Shown here one piece after another: positions 56,405-64,000 of a stretch of DNA of 64,000 nt. The DNA is taken from contig CAQOWG010000005.1 of the NCBI GenBank assembly GCA_948851665.1, forward strand, positions 1-64,000. Direction: 5' to 3'. Numbering within the stretch: position 1 is the first letter of the stretch; every line of letters starts with the position of its first letter. The notes beneath the pieces are model-generated. The model ran no database searches and was not told the origin of the DNA. It saw only the letters and a program-made list of their open reading frames with translations. The DNA is from an uncultured Candidatus Saccharibacteria bacterium (lineage in GTDB: Bacteria; Patescibacteriota; Saccharimonadia; Saccharimonadales; Saccharimonadaceae). The position numbers were made by a program, and so were the translations under genes.

Positions 56405-57724
56405 CTACTCGTAGCGCAAGGCTTCAATTGGATTTTTGCGGGCTGCCTTAATGGCAGGAGCAGTACCAGCGAGCAAGGCAATAAACATAACGATTAGGAC
56501 GAGCGGGATAACGGTTCCGGGCGTAAAACGGAAAAGGTCGAAAGTTGGGAAGATTTCGAGGAAACCACCAGGAGCATGTACAGCAGCGTTAACAACTGTA
56601 CCAATAGCCATAGCGACGCAAACGCCGAGGGCGGAACCCCAAAATCCGATCAGGATTGCCTCAATGGCAAAGCTAAGGAAAATCTTCCAGCTAGACATAC
56701 CAAGGGCCTTATCGAGGCCAATCTCGCGCGTACGCTCCTCAACTGACATAAGCAGAGTGTTAACAATGCCAATTGCTGCAGCAAGCAGAGCGATTCCGCC
56801 GAATACATTGAAGACCACCATGATCACGTCAAAGAAAGATCGAATGGTTCCCATCATGTCGGTGACGGTCCAAGCAAAGTATCCAGCATCAGCTACGCTT
56901 TGCTTGATCTCGTCTTCCGTGAAACGCTCATTATCAAAAGTAGCCATGACGTAATAAGTCGGAAGGCTATCCTTGTAACTGGATGGCAAGTGTTGATAGG
57001 TTACATCAAATATCTTATTATAAAGCGCACGAGACATAATAGCCCCAAGGCTAGAAGAAACAATACCATTCGCTTCGACACCGACTACTTCTACTGGTAT
57101 ATCAGTCCAAGTATCAAGGACGTCGTTTTTGATACCGACAGTTATAGTCTGACCAATTATATCTTCATCACTATCATAACCAAGGGCTTTGGCATATTCG
57201 GGTTCAAGTGTAATCTGATAGGTATTTTTACTATCATCTGGTAGACGGCCGGCTGCCAGCGGAATTTTGAAATTTCCTGGCGGCAAGATCATAAGGCCCT
57301 GAATGGCATATTTTTTATCAGTTTTGCTACTGGCAAAATAGCCCTCACCCCCCATTGGAGTGGGTGAATAAAAGGAATCACCATTAATCCCGTCAATTTT
57401 CTTGAGCTTCTCTAGATCTTCTTCGCTAAGGCTAGTCTCGGCAGCTACGGTTTTTGAATCAATGTATTCGGTCGGTCCACCGTTGGTCCCCATACCAGTA
57501 CCGCCCATCGCACTTGTGGCCTCGTCAGACATGAGCATGATAAAATTATCACCTCCGAGAGCATCAGTCTGCTCATCTATGAAGCTATTAACGCCACTAT
57601 TGATAGCGACATTTAAGATAATAGTGAAGCTACCGACGAAAATCGCGATAATAGTCAGAAGAGTGCGAACTTTATTACGGAAAAGATTATGATTTGCGGA
57701 TTTAAGCAACTCGAAGAAATTCAT
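56405..57724 (-). CDS. MacB-type ABC transporter permease
   Basis: A 439-residue FtsX/MacB-like permease. Helix 1 follows LFRNKVRTLLTIIAIFVGSF. A large extracytoplasmic MacB periplasmic-core domain spans about residues 45-295, and three C-terminal helices include IALLAAAIGIVNTLLMSVEER with the ERTREIGL motif, ending KAARKNPIEALRYE. It couples to the ATPase encoded upstream (four-base overlap). MacB-type systems export peptides or work on the envelope mechanically. The extracellular domain is Gly/Asp-rich and starts GGDNFIMLMSDEATS. Confidence 0.92.
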   Translation of the reverse strand: MNFFELLKSANHNLFRNKVRTLLTIIAIFVGSFTIILNVAINSGVNSFIDEQTDALGGDNFIMLMSDEATSAMGGTGMGTNGGPTEYIDSKTVAAETSLSEEDLEKLKKIDGINGDSFYSPTPMGGEGYFASSKTDKKYAIQGLMILPPGNFKIPLAAGRLPDDSKNTYQITLEPEYAKALGYDSDEDIIGQTITVGIKNDVLDTWTDIPVEVVGVEANGIVSSSLGAIMSRALYNKIFDVTYQHLPSSYKDSLPTYYVMATFDNERFTEDEIKQSVADAGYFAWTVTDMMGTIRSFFDVIMVVFNVFGGIALLAAAIGIVNTLLMSVEERTREIGLDKALGMSSWKIFLSFAIEAILIGFWGSALGVCVAMAIGTVVNAAVHAPGGFLEIFPTFDLFRFTPGTVIPLVLIVMFIALLAGTAPAIKAARKNPIEALRYE

Positions 57725-58530
57725 TTTTTGGCTCCTTTCTTGCTGGTAGACTTGCTAGGCTTAGCAGTTCTAGCTCCCTTTGTGGATTTAGTGGACTTGG
57801 TGACCTTGGTTTTCTTGGCTTGCTTAGTGGCGGGTTTAGTCTTTTTGGCAACCACATCCTCCACAATTAATCCGTCCTTAATGCGAATTTGACGATCACA
57901 GAGAGCAGCCAAATCTTCATCATGAGTAACGATGATTAAGGTTGCGCCCTTGTCGCGGTTAAAACCAAAGAGCAAATCAATAATGGTTTCACCGGTAGCA
58001 CTGTCAAGGTTGCCGGTTGGCTCATCAGCAAAAATGATTTTAGGATCACCGACAATTGCCCGAGCAATGCAGACACGTTGTTTTTGGCCACCGGAAAGAT
58101 TGTTAGCTTTGAATTTAGCGCGCTCGGCTAGACCAACAGTCTCAATGGCCTTCATTGCGGCTTGCCTGCGAGCTTTACGGCGAACGCCGGCAATTTTGAG
58201 CGGCAAGACAACGTTATCATAGACGGAATCATGCGGATTCATGAAAAACTGCTGGAATACAAAACCAAAAGTGCGATTGCGTAGACGATTGAGCTTACGG
58301 GCGCGCAACTTGGTGGAGTCGACACCATCGACTTTGATGGTACCAGAAGTTGGCTTGTCAAGCAGAGCAAGAAGGTGCATTAGGGTTGATTTTCCGGAAC
58401 CAGACTTGCCGACAATAGCAACTGATTCACCCTTGTAGATGTCTAGATTGATCCCGCGCAAGGCCTTAAACGCGCTGCTGCGACGTCCATAAGTTTTGGT
58501 GAGATTCTTTACCTCAATTACTTTTTCCAT
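57721..58530 (-). CDS. MacB/LolD-type ABC ATPase with a lysine-rich tail
   Basis: A 269-residue ATPase. Walker A GKSGSGKSTLMHLLA near residue 38, the Q-loop FVFQQFFMNP, signature NLSGGQKQRVCIARAI near 143-158, Walker B IIFADEPTGNLDSATG near 164-179 and the H-loop LIIVTHDEDLA. The ATPase core ends near residue 225. The remaining 45 residues are a Lys/Thr/Ser-rich tail (KKTKVTKSTKSTKGARTAKP), absent from typical LolD/MacB ATPases. TGCTATAAT lies six bases before the ATG, so the mRNA is leaderless. Partner permease follows directly. Confidence 0.94.
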   Translation of the reverse strand: MEKVIEVKNLTKTYGRRSSAFKALRGINLDIYKGESVAIVGKSGSGKSTLMHLLALLDKPTSGTIKVDGVDSTKLRARKLNRLRNRTFGFVFQQFFMNPHDSVYDNVVLPLKIAGVRRKARRQAAMKAIETVGLAERAKFKANNLSGGQKQRVCIARAIVGDPKIIFADEPTGNLDSATGETIIDLLFGFNRDKGATLIIVTHDEDLAALCDRQIRIKDGLIVEDVVAKKTKPATKQAKKTKVTKSTKSTKGARTAKPSKSTSKKGAKK

Positions 58531-58554
58531 TTTTCTATTATAGCACAGACTACG

Positions 58555-59916
58555 TTAGCGTACATAGCCCCAAACTTGACCGTCTGGCGTATCGGAAATA
58601 CTGATATTATCATCAGCAAGTTGTTGGCGTAGCTCGTCGGAACGAGCAAAATCCTTTTTATTACGTGCTGAGGCGCGCTGATTAATAAGTTTTTCTTGTT
58701 CGTCGGTTAGGACGGGAGCATCATGGAGTAAACTGAGACCAAAGAGCTTGTCGATATATTGCCAGAATTTTATATCGCCATTCCCTGCTTCGTCAATAGC
58801 AGCAAAAGCTTGAGGTGAGTTTAGATTATCATCCAAGGCAGCAAGTATCTTTTCGTATTGGTTTGGCGTGACTGTTTTTTGTTGACCTTGGTGACAAAGA
58901 GCGATGCGGTTACGCCAATTGAGGCGACGGACTCGGGCAGACTCTAGTTGCTCGAGGCTAAAATCACGTTCCGTTTGATAATGCCCCTGCAAAACCCACA
59001 TTTTAAAATCTAGCGGCGAATAGCCTTGTTTAACCAGGTCATCGATGGTGTAAATATTGCCGAGTGACTTAGAAATCTTTTCGCCATCAACCGTGAGAAA
59101 GTTGCAGTGTAGCCAATATTTGGCGAGTTTTTTATCAAAGGCAGCTTCAGACTGGGCAATTTCATTGGTATGATGTACAGGAATATGATCAATGCCACCG
59201 GTGTGAATATCGATTGTTTCACCGAGTAAATTGTGGATGATTGTAGAACATTCTAGATGCCATCCAGGATACCCGGGACGACCGAGATAGTCCCAACGCA
59301 TGGCGTGTTGCTCGCCGGGCTGGATAAATTTCCAAACAGCAAAATCGGACGGATTCTTTTTTTCGTTGGAGAACTCAACTCGGGCACCAGCGCGTAGCTG
59401 GTCAAGCTGCAGCTTGGCGAAATCAGCATAAGCTTCAAACTTACTAGTATCAAAGTAAACGCCGTCTGTTGTTTCGTAGGTATAGCCCTTCTTAGTTAAG
59501 AGATCAACAATGGCAATATCTTCATCAATATAATCCGTAGCACGTGCCCAAGAAGTTGGTTCGCGTAATTGAAGCCGGCGAAAATCTTTTTGGAATGCAC
59601 TGATATAATATTCGGCAACCTCCCAAACGGTTTTACCACTCTTGCGAGCACCTTTTTCAAGCTTATCTTCCCCATCATCGCCATCGGAAACCAGGTGTCC
59701 AACATCCGTGAGGTTGATAACGCGTTCGACCTTATAGTCATTCGCTTCTAATGTGCGAACCATTAAGTCCCAGTAGACATAGGCGGCGAAGTTGCCAACA
59801 TGTGGCTGACTATAAACAGTGGGACCACAAGTATAAACTTTCACCAAATTGCTATTAAAGGGATCAAAAGTTTCGAGTTTACGAGTAAGAGTGTTATAGA
59901 GTCGCAGCTTTGGCAT
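58555..59916 (-). CDS. cysS: Cysteinyl-tRNA synthetase
   Basis: A 453-residue class I synthetase. VYTCGPTVYSQPHVGNFAAY near residues 27-46 contains a zinc ligand Cys and the HIGH-equivalent HVGN. LECSTI and HHTNEIAQSEAAF supply the other zinc ligands, and DGEKISKSLGN near 276-286 is the KMSKS loop. The C-terminal anticodon-binding helix ends ISDTPDGQVWGYV. Its start overlaps the alpha/beta hydrolase stop by 23 bases, so they are cotranscribed. Confidence 0.97.
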   Translation of the reverse strand: MPKLRLYNTLTRKLETFDPFNSNLVKVYTCGPTVYSQPHVGNFAAYVYWDLMVRTLEANDYKVERVINLTDVGHLVSDGDDGEDKLEKGARKSGKTVWEVAEYYISAFQKDFRRLQLREPTSWARATDYIDEDIAIVDLLTKKGYTYETTDGVYFDTSKFEAYADFAKLQLDQLRAGARVEFSNEKKNPSDFAVWKFIQPGEQHAMRWDYLGRPGYPGWHLECSTIIHNLLGETIDIHTGGIDHIPVHHTNEIAQSEAAFDKKLAKYWLHCNFLTVDGEKISKSLGNIYTIDDLVKQGYSPLDFKMWVLQGHYQTERDFSLEQLESARVRRLNWRNRIALCHQGQQKTVTPNQYEKILAALDDNLNSPQAFAAIDEAGNGDIKFWQYIDKLFGLSLLHDAPVLTDEQEKLINQRASARNKKDFARSDELRQQLADDNISISDTPDGQVWGYVR

Positions 59917-60751
59917 CTTTTAGACCTTTCTTGATTTCTGCTATTATTTTAACACGTTTGCCAACCGAAATATCGTGATGGCCGATCACGCTTTGGTATG
60001 TGACATAGTGCGGGTTATTCTTGGCGACAAGACGTAGATTAGCACCAAGCACGAGCGGATCGAAGTGTCCATGCAATAGCAAGGTGGGAACCTTGAGATT
60101 GGTGAATGTTTTATAGTTGTCATGATTTAGGATAATGTTGTCCATCGACTTTTGGAAAGAAGGCTCTTTGAGGTAGTTACTACGAAAACTACTGAATCGC
60201 TGGATAAAATGAGCAAGCGTTTCGGCAGCTGGAACTTCCTTGGCAAATTGATGCAAGGACCCATAAGTTTTGGTATAGATTTTATCGGGCAGATGAGCCA
60301 ATTCGTCAGCAAGTAAAACGGGCGGCGAAACAAGAATAAGACTGAGTGGTTTTACACTTGCGCGTGAGCTGGTGGCATAATTTGCGGCAATTAGGGCGCC
60401 CATAGAGTGACCAACTAGAACAACCGGGCTAGAGATTTTGAGATGCTTAATGGTGTGATTGATGGCCGTGATGTAATCGTAGTAATCATAGTCTAGCCAG
60501 CCAGCATGAAGACTCTTGCCGAACCCTAGTAGGTCTAAAGCCACGAGGCGAACATTTTGCAAGGAATGGTCCTGGCTAATCTCGTGAAAAACCGCGCGCC
60601 AAGTAGCAGATTCAGCGGCGATGCCGTGAAGAAAAATCACAGTTAGGTCGGGGTTCGTGACATGATTATCGAAAACGTTTTGCATGTAAATGGGGTGGCG
60701 CAAGATTTTATGCCAAAACCAAGTTATCAAATTGTAGACTTTAGAGGTCAA
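59894..60751 (-). CDS. Alpha/beta-fold hydrolase
   Basis: A 285-residue hydrolase. The oxyanion block VIFLHGIAAESATW lies near residues 38-51, the nucleophile elbow LVGHSMGALIAA near 112-123 (Ser in GHSMG), an acidic residue in LLLHGHFDPLVLG near 229-241, and the catalytic His in VIGHHDISVGKR near 260. The lid region lies between 150 and 220. Substrate unknown. It overlaps both cysS (downstream) and the DHH gene (four bases upstream). Confidence 0.88.
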   Translation of the reverse strand: MTSKVYNLITWFWHKILRHPIYMQNVFDNHVTNPDLTVIFLHGIAAESATWRAVFHEISQDHSLQNVRLVALDLLGFGKSLHAGWLDYDYYDYITAINHTIKHLKISSPVVLVGHSMGALIAANYATSSRASVKPLSLILVSPPVLLADELAHLPDKIYTKTYGSLHQFAKEVPAAETLAHFIQRFSSFRSNYLKEPSFQKSMDNIILNHDNYKTFTNLKVPTLLLHGHFDPLVLGANLRLVAKNNPHYVTYQSVIGHHDISVGKRVKIIAEIKKGLKDAKAATL

Positions 60752-61737
60752 AGGCTATCCTCTGTGACGTTAGCGAGCAAATCTGGCACGATTTTTACTA
60801 AATCGGATAGGACTTCAGCATAGTCTGTATCGTAAGTCCGAAAACCAGCAGCATAAGGATGGCCACCACCACCAAAATAACCCGCAACTTGCTCAGCAAT
60901 CGGTGCGCTGGCACGAATTTTGCCAGTTACTTTGCCATCAGGATAGGTTTTAATGACAACCGCAATCTCGACGCCCTCAACCATACGCATTTCTTCAAGG
61001 ATCAAAACACCGGGATTGTACTCCTGAGAATAGGTTTGAATGTCTTCGAAAGGAATATGGACGGTTGCGAGTTGACCATCAAGAGAATATTCGATACGCT
61101 TAATGAGGTCGGCTTTATAATCTAGGATTCGAGGAGATTTTTTCATAAAATCACGACGATGTTCTTCGAGCTTGGCGGGATTAGCGCCACAATCAATCAA
61201 TTCGGCCATAGTGCGCATAGTTTCGGCGGTGACCGAAGCGCTAACTAGCCCTAGAGTATCAGACGAGATAGCGGAATAGATTACGCTTGCAGCTTCGGCC
61301 GAGATGGTTAAGTTATTTGCTTTGGCAACATGATAAATTAAATCGGCACAGGCAGGACGAGATTCAATGATAGCTTCGTGCGAAAAGTCGAGATCATCTT
61401 CGGATTCATGATGGTCGAAGACAAAGACTGGCTTAGAATAGAGGCAATTCCTGATAGCACTGTCCTCAAGCAGCTTAGATAATAGAATGCTGGCAGCCGT
61501 ATCGACAATGATGTAGCCGTCAGCTTTATAGTCAAAATCAATACTCACCCGAGACCAATCATCGAAATAGTGAAGATACTGCGGAATATCGATCGGGCAA
61601 TAGAGGGTATTTTCGGTATTGGTTAAAATATAGTCAAGCGCAATTGCAGAGCCTAATGAATCACCGTCAGGATTTTCCGCCTGGATAATACAGATATGTT
61701 TTTTGCCGTTCAAGAAATGAGAAAACTTTTCATACAT
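60748..61737 (-). CDS. DHH-family phosphoesterase (NrnA-like)
   Basis: A 329-residue protein. DHH domain motifs: AENPDGDSLGSAIALD near residues 20-35, IVDTAAS near 77, FVFDHHESEDD near 105-115 and a later acidic motif SSDTLGLV near 153-160. The DHHA1 domain contains FGGGGHPYAAGFR near 288-300. NrnA-type enzymes degrade short oligoribonucleotides or pAp or hydrolyse cyclic dinucleotides; which applies here is not clear. TATAAT lies seven bases before the ATG. First gene of the DHH-hydrolase-cysS operon. Confidence 0.92.
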   Translation of the reverse strand: MYEKFSHFLNGKKHICIIQAENPDGDSLGSAIALDYILTNTENTLYCPIDIPQYLHYFDDWSRVSIDFDYKADGYIIVDTAASILLSKLLEDSAIRNCLYSKPVFVFDHHESEDDLDFSHEAIIESRPACADLIYHVAKANNLTISAEAASVIYSAISSDTLGLVSASVTAETMRTMAELIDCGANPAKLEEHRRDFMKKSPRILDYKADLIKRIEYSLDGQLATVHIPFEDIQTYSQEYNPGVLILEEMRMVEGVEIAVVIKTYPDGKVTGKIRASAPIAEQVAGYFGGGGHPYAAGFRTYDTDYAEVLSDLVKIVPDLLANVTEDSL

Positions 61738-61784
61738 ACATTATATTATACTCTTAAAACCGTGCCTTTTCAAGGGCAGGGAGA

Positions 61785-62456
61785 CTAGTGAAGTTTTTTG
61801 CGATGTCGTTTTTGGCTAACTTCAAGATTTGGAAATGCTTTGGCAAGACGACGATCGAGTTTGCTGCGTTCCATCATAACGTTACGAATGTTCTTAGAAA
61901 TCTCGGCCGTTGCGTCAGCCTCAACAGTGCCAGCTGCAACGCGAAAGTGCAGAATAAGAATAAGCGACCAAGAGAGGTCGATAAGGTTAATTGTAAAAAG
62001 CGTAGCGGCGACCGCCAAAATGACGACATTACTAAATCCACCCAAGAAGCTAAGCATGGTCGGAGTAAAAAATTCTATAACTAAAACTCCGAGCAGGCCA
62101 ATGCCAAGCATAGCGCCTAAACAGGTGCGACCATTAATATTGAAAGGTTGTGTTTTATAATCCCACCAGCGTACATGAAAACAAGCTTCCATCCAGAAGC
62201 TAGTGACATATTCGAGGATTCCGCCACCAATCATACAGAGCAAAAAGACAAGCCAAACTTGGTCAATGCCACTAAAAATCCAGGAACCTAGCACCGCCCC
62301 AACACCATAAATCGGGCAAATTGGACCAATCAGAAAACCACGATTATAAATGCGGTGATGCTGAATGAGTGTCGCTACCATTTCAATGAACCAACCAAGG
62401 CAGGAGTAGGCAAGAAAAACCAGAAACCAGGTTGCAACTCCACGCAAAATATCCAT
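61785..62456 (-). CDS. CmpB/DUF1113-type membrane protein
   Basis: A 223-residue membrane protein related to the one at 20810. LAYSCLGWFIEMVATLI in helix 1, NRGFLIGPICPIYGVGAVLG, GGGILEYVTSFWMEACFH and WWDYKTQPFNINGRTCLGAM are the family blocks. About five helices. The C-terminus is a basic, helical tail (SKLDRRLAKAFPNLEVSQKR). The family is labelled a putative ABC transporter type IV, but transport is not shown. It follows rmuC with a one-base overlap. Confidence 0.83.
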   Translation of the reverse strand: MDILRGVATWFLVFLAYSCLGWFIEMVATLIQHHRIYNRGFLIGPICPIYGVGAVLGSWIFSGIDQVWLVFLLCMIGGGILEYVTSFWMEACFHVRWWDYKTQPFNINGRTCLGAMLGIGLLGVLVIEFFTPTMLSFLGGFSNVVILAVAATLFTINLIDLSWSLILILHFRVAAGTVEADATAEISKNIRNVMMERSKLDRRLAKAFPNLEVSQKRHRKKLH

Positions 62457-63643
62457 TAGACCTCGACGTTCCCGATTAGTTTAACGCTCTCAGTTTCGGG
62501 AAGAGTCTCGACGTCCCGAAGTTTTCGTTCAATTTGACGAGAAGTTGTTTCGGCATTACCAATTTTGTTAGCGGTTTCTTCCAGCTTCTTCTTAGTGGCG
62601 GCAAGCAAATCACCAAATTTACCAAATTGGGTCTTGACGGCGCCAAGAGTCTGCCAAACCTCAGCAGAGCGCTTTTCAATTGCAACAGTTCGAAAGCCCA
62701 TAGTAAGGCCAGAAAGTATGACTGGCAGAGTGCTAGGTGAACAGATGGTGACATTTTGTTTTTGGCGGACCTCGTCGAAGAGCCCCGGGATGCGTAAAAT
62801 CTCGGCATACAAGCTCTCAGTCGGCACGAACATTACGCCAAAATCAGTTGTTTCTGGCGGGTTGAGGTACTTACTGGAAATCTTTTTGGCTTGGGTTTTA
62901 ACATCGGTAGCAAGCTCTTTGCGCCATTTCTCAATTTCCTCTTTGTTGCCAGTATCATAGGCAGCGACAAGCCGTGAGTAATTCTCGACTGGAAACTTAG
63001 AATCGATTGGTAAGTAGACAGTGACATCATTCTGGCCAGGCATCTTGATGGCAAATTCAACACGATCCGCGCTGCCTGCCTTGGTAGCAAAGTTTTCCTC
63101 GTACTGCTCTTTAGTCATGCAGTCAGAAATAATGTTCCCAAGCTGGACTTCACCATAGATGCCACGAGTCTTGACCCCTTCCATAACTTTCTTAAGATCG
63201 CCAACGCCATTTGCAAGAGTCCTCATTTCGCCGAGACCTTGATAAACTTGTTTAAGCTGGCCAGAGATTTGATTAAAACTTTCATTGAAACGTTTTTCAA
63301 CGGATTTTTGCAGCTTTTCGTCTACGGTTTCACGCATCTGGTCAAGCTTTTTAGAATTATCATCCTGAAGTGATTTGATACGATCGTTCATGACTTTTTG
63401 GACACCCTGCAAATTCTCGGAAATTTCTTTGCGGCTACCTTGTAGGCTTTCGTTGATCTCTTTGCGGTTCTCACGAAACTCCGCTTCAATCTTGGGGGTA
63501 ATCTTATCAAGTCCGCCCTCGACGCGAATGAGTCGCTCTTCCATTTTTGAAGTGTCAACTTGGGGGGCAGGGGCTTTACGAAAGAGCAGGATAACTAGTC
63601 CGCCAAGGTTAATAAGCAGTAAGCCAATAATCGCATATTCCAT
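62456..63643 (-). CDS. rmuC: DNA recombination protein RmuC
   Basis: A 395-residue RmuC. An N-terminal membrane helix (YAIIGLLLINLGGLVILLF) is followed by a long coiled coil (about residues 40-140), then the RmuC nuclease-like domain: TRGIYGEVQLGNIISD near 164-179, VEFAIKMPGQNDVTVYLPID and KFPVENYSRL, then ETTDFGVMFVPTESLYAEIL and VAIEKRSAEVWQTLG. RmuC limits sequence inversion and is predicted to cut DNA. TGCTATAAT lies seven bases before the ATG. Confidence 0.95.
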   Translation of the reverse strand: MEYAIIGLLLINLGGLVILLFRKAPAPQVDTSKMEERLIRVEGGLDKITPKIEAEFRENRKEINESLQGSRKEISENLQGVQKVMNDRIKSLQDDNSKKLDQMRETVDEKLQKSVEKRFNESFNQISGQLKQVYQGLGEMRTLANGVGDLKKVMEGVKTRGIYGEVQLGNIISDCMTKEQYEENFATKAGSADRVEFAIKMPGQNDVTVYLPIDSKFPVENYSRLVAAYDTGNKEEIEKWRKELATDVKTQAKKISSKYLNPPETTDFGVMFVPTESLYAEILRIPGLFDEVRQKQNVTICSPSTLPVILSGLTMGFRTVAIEKRSAEVWQTLGAVKTQFGKFGDLLAATKKKLEETANKIGNAETTSRQIERKLRDVETLPETESVKLIGNVEV

Positions 63644-63669
63644 ACTGCTTATTATAGCACAACTCCTAG

Positions 63670-64000
63670 TTACTGGCGACGCTCACGGATGATTCGGCGA
63701 CTTGAGCAATAGGTGATGACGAAGTATGCACCATAGATGGAAATGAGGATGAGTGAGACGGTCGGAAGAGCATTGGTAATATCGACACCGCCAAAAGTCG
63801 AGACGAGGAAGTTACAGAAGATTAGGCCGAAGACTGAGTGTAGAATGGCAATCGCGAGCGGGAAGACAAAGAAGATGAAGATTTGCCAGAAGAGCGCGCG
63901 ATTCAGCATACTATTGCTGGCGCCGATTCTACGCAAAGTCTCGTACTTCCTGGCGTTGTCGTTGCTCTCGGAGAGTTCTTTGAGCGCGAGGACAGCTGCG
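63670..64000 (-). CDS. BceB/FtsX-type ABC permease, C-terminal part (continues past the window)
   Basis: About 110 codons are visible, open to the window edge, so the start lies beyond 64000. The sequence ALKELSESNDNARKYETLRR and IGASNSMLNRALFWQIFIFF followed by PLAIAILHSVFG and two further helices matches the C-terminal end of bacitracin-resistance-type (BceB/YhaP-like) permeases. The partner ATPase should lie to the right. Read together with the MacB-type pair at 56405-58530, it is a second ABC export or sensing system in the region. Confidence 0.8.
   Translation of the reverse strand, partial: AAVLALKELSESNDNARKYETLRRIGASNSMLNRALFWQIFIFFVFPLAIAILHSVFGLIFCNFLVSTFGGVDITNALPTVSLILISIYGAYFVITYCSSRRIIRERRQ

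Noticed and set aside
1..64000. CRISPR arrays, insertion sequences or prophage genes
   Set aside because: No regularly spaced repeats, transposase, integrase, terminase or capsid-like proteins were seen on either strand.

Overview
The window looks like a chromosomal segment of a Saccharibacteria (TM7, Patescibacteria/CPR) genome. The evidence is indirect but consistent: short housekeeping proteins (prolyl-tRNA synthetase of 405 aa without its editing insert, Tsf of 207 aa), a simple L-lactate dehydrogenase, dense gene packing with many 1-8 base overlaps, tRNAs with encoded CCA, secreted proteins ending in an RELAPRY-type tail, and FISUMP/C-type-lectin-like hypervariable domains. No rRNA, CRISPR array, phage structural gene or transposase is visible.

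Layout. 1-3650: small accessory genes (cupin, YgjP-like metallopeptidase, P-loop kinase, YhhN-like membrane protein, a frameshifted small gene). 3692-8998: an AT-rich accessory island beginning at tRNA-Trp, with a type II-like restriction-modification pair, a divergent two-gene unit (soluble protein plus membrane protein) of unknown function, two further orphan genes and a hypervariable cassette. 9063-17708: GH57 glycosidase, bL33, a zinc exporter operon, tRNA-Thr and tRNA-Tyr, a TPR protein, the delta-prime clamp-loader subunit, a pseudouridine synthase, trpS and an HD hydrolase. 17777-20706: a second accessory patch next to tRNA-Ala, including a gene interrupted at a ten-base C tract. 20810-31245: glycosyltransferase, ychF, a fused rnhB-yraN, rplS, ruvA, ruvC, radA and a DsbA-like oxidoreductase. 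31297-47418: cell-envelope and translation genes (uppP, murJ, serS, DUF2207, ldh, lysS, greA, proS, rseP, uppS, frr, tsf, rpsB). 47529-50859: a surface-protein operon behind a structured leader. 51108-64000: bL31, a UvrD-like helicase-nuclease, an RNA uracil methyltransferase, a MacB-type ABC exporter, cysS, an alpha/beta hydrolase, a DHH phosphoesterase, rmuC and the end of a second ABC permease.

Most striking signals. (1) Three dispersed copies of a ~230-base lectin-fold cassette (566-805 minus, 8741-8974 plus, 44407-44670 plus) share perfectly conserved 5-prime blocks and differ mainly at codons whose first two bases vary while the third pyrimidine is fixed. This is the footprint expected of diversity-generating retroelement mutagenesis or of a silent-cassette library. 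None has a credible start codon or host gene. (2) The surface-protein operon has a leader with a long stem, an intrinsic terminator and a 12-bp alternative pairing. (3) A C10 tract suggests phase variation. (4) Many genes have an extended -10 element only 6-8 bases before the ATG, which implies leaderless mRNAs. (5) tRNA-Thr has a non-canonical T-loop together with a changed D-loop. (6) Two small genes of 30 and 51 codons are well supported by signals and context.

How the genes work together: serS-murJ-uppP, uppS-frr and rseP-CPBP-proS-greA-lysS tie envelope building to translation. radA-ruvC-ruvA with rnhB-yraN forms a DNA maintenance block. The surface operon, the hypervariable cassettes and the restriction or membrane genes are the host-contact and defence layer expected of an episymbiont. 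All functional calls come from reading motifs by eye; no database search was run.
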